From: AC-52 sp044870295
GTDB lineage: Bacteria > Actinomycetota > UBA4738
Assembly (NCBI GenBank): GCA_044870295.1
Contig: JBIOYQ010000191.1
Location: 1 to 6,234, forward strand
DNA length: 6,234 nucleotides
Direction of reading: 5' to 3'
Shown: positions 3,923 through 6,234 of the stretch, in pieces
How the letters are laid out: the number at the start of each line of letters is the position of its first letter
Numbering within the stretch: position 1 is the first letter of the stretch
Notes under the pieces: generated by a model
Databases searched by the model: none
What the model saw: only the letters and a program-made list of their open reading frames with translations
Told to the model about the DNA's origin: nothing
Made by a program: the position numbers and the translations under genes

Positions 3923-5188
3923 TCACTTCTCCTCTTCCAGCGCCCGGAAGAGCATGACCCTCACCCGCGAGCCCGCCGGGGCGGTCTCGGTCCCCACGGG
4001 GATCACGGCCAGGCCGTTCGCTCGGGTCACCGTCCCGAGCAGGTTCGAGCCGGGCGGCCCCGTACTTGCCGCGCGCCACTGACCACCCTCCCGCCACACC
4101 TTCACTCGCGCGAACATGACCTTCTCGCGCGGGCCGGTGATCTCCCCCTCCAGCACGGCCCAGATCTCGGGCCGGAAGATGTCCCGCCGACCCATCATCT
4201 TGAGCAGGGCGGGACGGATGAACACCTCGAAGGAGACGAAGACCGAGACCGGGTTCCCGGGCAGACCGAAGTACGGCGTGTCGTCGATCATCCCGAAGCC
4301 CTGTGGCATCCCCGGCTGCATCGCCACACGATAGAAGTCGATCTCGCCGCGGCGGAAGAAGGCCTTCTTCACCACGTCGCGCTCGCCCACCGAGACCCCG
4401 CCGGAGCTGATGAAGCAGTCGGCCCGGGCCACCAGCGCCAGAACCTCGTCTTTCAGCACGTCGGGGTCGTCGCGAACGATCCCGGCGACATAGGGAATGG
4501 CCCCCACGTCGCGGAGCGCGCCGAACAGCGTGTAGGAGTTGGCGTCGCGGACCTTGCCGAATGGCGCGGCCCGGCCCGGATCCACCAGCTCGTCGCCCGT
4601 CGAGATGATCACCACGCGGGCCCGGGGATAGACCAGCACGGACGAGTATCCGGAGCTGGCAAGGATCCCCAGCTCCGGCGACGCCAGCCGCCGGCCTTCG
4701 GGCACCAGGACCTGGCCCGCCGCCACGTCCTGCCCGACCGGACGGACGTTGCGCCCCTCCGGGAAGGCTCGCAGGACCAGGACTTGGTCCCCCTGGACGA
4801 CACAGTGCTCGATGGGGGCGATACAGTCGGCGCCCGACGGCACGGGTGCACCGGTGGCGATGCGGACGGCCTCGCCTCCTCCTACGGTGACGTCGGGCTG
4901 CTCCCCGACCGGCGCACGCCCCACGATCCGAAGGGTGACCGGCTCGTCAACCAACGCTGCCGCGATGTCCGAGGCTCGGACGGCGAACCCGTCCATGGCC
5001 GAGGACGCGAACGACGGGATGTCGCCCTCCGCCACGACGTCCTGGGCCAGCACGCAACCCCAGGCTTCCTGCAACGGGAGGTCGATGGCGGCCAGCGGAC
5101 GGATTCGCTCCAGGATGCCCCGGCGAACCTGGTCGACCTGGCGCATCTCCTGGTCGTCGGGACCGTGGTCGTGATCGTGATGGGACAT
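3923..5188 (-). CDS. moeA: Molybdopterin molybdenumtransferase MoeA / gephyrin-like Glp
   Basis: A 421-residue protein of the MoeA/gephyrin-E family, full length (E. coli MoeA is about 411). MoeA inserts molybdate into adenylylated molybdopterin. Domains are MoeA_N (about 15-185), the MPT-binding domain (about 188-330) and MoeA_C (about 345-418). Motifs include SSAMDGFAVR (62-71), RIATGAPVPSGAD (109-121), STGDEL (196-201), SSGGVSVGERD (261-271), MQPGMPQGFG (290-299) and GLPGNPVSVF (308-317). The usual PGKP is PGMP here. The N-terminus has a His/Asp cluster, HHDHDHG (3-9). ATG 5188 was chosen because GGAGAGGG precedes it; the frame extends to an ATG at 5263, two bases after the galU stop, without a ribosome site. 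moaC next door favours a cofactor role. The GlpR/SepX-like gene nearby favours the divisome role of corynebacterial Glp. Both are possible. Confidence 0.93.
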   Translation of the reverse strand: MSHHDHDHGPDDQEMRQVDQVRRGILERIRPLAAIDLPLQEAWGCVLAQDVVAEGDIPSFASSAMDGFAVRASDIAAALVDEPVTLRIVGRAPVGEQPDVTVGGGEAVRIATGAPVPSGADCIAPIEHCVVQGDQVLVLRAFPEGRNVRPVGQDVAAGQVLVPEGRRLASPELGILASSGYSSVLVYPRARVVIISTGDELVDPGRAAPFGKVRDANSYTLFGALRDVGAIPYVAGIVRDDPDVLKDEVLALVARADCFISSGGVSVGERDVVKKAFFRRGEIDFYRVAMQPGMPQGFGMIDDTPYFGLPGNPVSVFVSFEVFIRPALLKMMGRRDIFRPEIWAVLEGEITGPREKVMFARVKVWREGGQWRAASTGPPGSNLLGTVTRANGLAVIPVGTETAPAGSRVRVMLFRALEEEK

Positions 5189-5192
5189 GCCG

Positions 5193-5200
5193 CCCTCTCC
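5193..5200 (-). promoter_or_regulatory. Ribosome binding site that sets the moeA start
   Basis: GGAGAGGG on the minus strand ends 4 bases before ATG 5188 (8 bases counted from GGAG). The alternatives are weaker: ATG 5263 has no Shine-Dalgarno, and ATG 5146 has AGGAG touching the start codon without a spacer. Confidence 0.6.
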
Positions 5201-5265
5201 GGTGTGCACGTCCGGGTCCTCCGAGACGTCGGTCGAGTGCCTGCGCTCGCCGGGTCCGACCATGG

Positions 5266-6141
5266 CTACAACAGCTTCTTTCGCTGGACCAGCTCGGCCA
5301 GGATGGCGCGGAACTCCGGCCCCAGGTCCTCCCGGTCGAGGGCGATCTCGACCGTGGCCCGCAGGTAGTCGAGCTTCTTCCCGATGTCGTACCGGATGCC
5401 TTCGAACACGAACGCGTACACCGCCTGCTGGTGGGCGAGCAGGTTGATGGCGTCCGTGAGCTGGACCTCGCCAGCCTTGTCGGGCGCGGTCTCGCGGAGC
5501 GCGTCGAAGATCTCCGGCGTGAGCACGTAGTACCCGATCGCCGCCAGGTTCGACGGCGCATCGTCCGGCTGGGGCTTCTCCACGATCTTGAGCACTCGGA
5601 CCAGGTTGTCGGAAACGAATTCGGGCTCCACGCAGCCGTACAGGGAGATGTCCTGGCGCGGGACCTCCTTGACCGCGATCACGCTGCGGCCGTACGTGTC
5701 GTAGACCCCCAGCAGCTCACGGAGCAGGTTGCCCGAGGTGATGATGTCGTCTCCGAGCAGGACGGCGAACGGCTCGCCGTTCACGTGGTCCTCGGCCAAG
5801 GCCACGGCGGCTCCCAGACCCAGCGGCTCCTTCTGCCGGATGTAGTGGATCGAGGCCATCTCGGAGATCTCGCGGACCTGCTTGAGCTCGTCGTGCTTGC
5901 CGGTCTGGTCGAGGTGGAACTCCAGCTCGAAGGAACGGTCGAAGTGGTCCTCGATGGTGCGCTTGCCCCGACCGGTGATGATCAGGATGTCGCGAAGATC
6001 GGCCCCCACGGCATGCTCGACCACGTACTGGATGGCGGGCTTGTCCACGACCGGGAGCATCTCCTTCGGCTGGGACTTGGTGGCCGGCAGGAACCGGGTC
6101 CCGAGACCGGCCGCTGGGATGACCGCCTTCTTCACCTTCAT
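5266..6141 (-). CDS. galU: UTP--glucose-1-phosphate uridylyltransferase GalU
   Basis: A 291-residue cytosolic enzyme making UDP-glucose from UTP and glucose-1-phosphate, feeding cell-wall, glycolipid and polysaccharide synthesis. The nucleotidyltransferase signature is near the start: AAGLGTRFLPATKSQPKEML (10-29) followed by PVVDKP (30-35), with the GxGTR nucleotide loop and the catalytic-type K26. Further motifs are LGLGAAVALAE (107-117), FAVLLGDDII (125-134, metal-site Asp), VEKP (187-190), EVQLTDAI (225-232) and YDIGKKLDYLRA (251-262). The Ala at 111 stands where many GalU have His ('GLGHA'). Length is normal for bacterial GalU. The start is ATG 6141, at the conserved 'MKxKKAVIPAAG'; GAGGAGG lies 12 bases ahead. 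It is the first gene of the unit, followed by moeA after 77 bases (or 2 if the longer moeA start is used). galU next to moeA (glp) is a common actinobacterial arrangement. Confidence 0.97.
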   Translation of the reverse strand: MKVKKAVIPAAGLGTRFLPATKSQPKEMLPVVDKPAIQYVVEHAVGADLRDILIITGRGKRTIEDHFDRSFELEFHLDQTGKHDELKQVREISEMASIHYIRQKEPLGLGAAVALAEDHVNGEPFAVLLGDDIITSGNLLRELLGVYDTYGRSVIAVKEVPRQDISLYGCVEPEFVSDNLVRVLKIVEKPQPDDAPSNLAAIGYYVLTPEIFDALRETAPDKAGEVQLTDAINLLAHQQAVYAFVFEGIRYDIGKKLDYLRATVEIALDREDLGPEFRAILAELVQRKKLL

Positions 6142-6153
6142 GGCGATGGACGT

Positions 6154-6178
6154 CCTCCTCGGCGAGATAGGCAGTCTA
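6154..6178 (-). promoter_or_regulatory. galU ribosome binding site and possible -10 element
   Basis: On the minus strand TAGACT (6178-6173) fits TAnnnT and would start transcription near 6166. GAGGAGG (6160-6154) follows, 12 bases before ATG 6141, a little further than usual. The base stretch 17 upstream of TAGACT (CCGGTG) is not a recognisable -35, so the ribosome site is the stronger part of this call. Confidence 0.35.
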
Positions 6179-6198
6179 CCCGAAGGCCCTTTTCCCAC

Positions 6199-6231
6199 CG
6201 GGAGTTTCCCGAGTGAGCGGTTGCGCCGCTC
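6199..6231. repeat. Two small inverted repeats upstream of galU
   Basis: CGGGA (6199-6203) / TCCCG (6207-6211) has a 3-base loop, and GAGCGG (6215-6220) / CCGCTC (6226-6231) has a 5-base loop. They could be a terminator pair for a gene beyond the window edge or an operator upstream of galU. The window ends three bases later, so the choice cannot be made here. Confidence 0.3.
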
Positions 6232-6234
6232 CTA

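Noticed and set aside
3749..5368. A long plus-strand open frame of 539 codons
   Set aside because: It lies antisense to moaC, moeA and the end of galU, all with intact family motifs. Its translation is rich in His, Arg and Gly, as expected from the complement of GC-rich coding DNA.
5431..6216. Plus-strand open frame of 261 codons opposite galU
   Set aside because: The galU signature residues on the minus strand explain this region; the plus-strand product is a low-complexity Val/Leu/Asp/Arg shadow.

Overview
The window is GC-rich and reads as a chromosomal segment of a member of the Actinomycetota. Four things point there: the galU / moeA (glp) / moaC / GlpR-SepX-like gene set, a mycothiol-type maleylpyruvate isomerase-fold protein, GTG starts, and TAnnnT-type -10 elements. 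No transposon, phage gene or CRISPR array is visible. The presence of a translin-family gene argues for a less-studied lineage rather than Streptomyces or Mycobacterium, but the sequence alone does not fix the class.

Left part, mainly plus strand. Positions 1-194 hold the 3' end of a gene whose C-terminus resembles large LuxR/cyclase-type ATPase regulators. A complete tRNA-Ala(CGC) follows on the minus strand (243-316). A compact plus-strand run of three genes comes next: a PspC-domain membrane protein (398-712), a Trp-rich single-pass SHOCT protein (715-1044) and a DinB/MDMPI-fold protein (1055-1840), separated by 2 and 10 bases.

Right part, all minus strand, read from right to left. galU (UDP-glucose synthesis), moeA (molybdenum insertase, or the gephyrin-like divisome protein Glp) and moaC (cyclic pyranopterin synthesis) form a tight operon that ends in a hairpin directly after the moaC stop. 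An AT-richer intergenic region (3191-3444) follows and carries a plausible promoter. It drives a second pair: a three-helix membrane protein with the layout of GlpR/SepX, and a translin-family nucleic-acid-binding protein whose start codon abuts the upstream stop codon. The translin gene converges on the MDMPI-like gene with a 15-base 3' overlap.

The most interesting idea is functional. In corynebacteria a MoeA paralogue (Glp) and its membrane receptor (GlpR, related to Streptomyces SepX) link the divisome to elongation. Here the same pair sits in one locus, with a moaC beside the moeA, and the receptor-like gene is tightly coupled to a translin/TRAX-like protein with an ExxE acidic pair. A link between a division scaffold and a translin-type RNA/DNA factor is inference, but I know of no described case and it can be tested.
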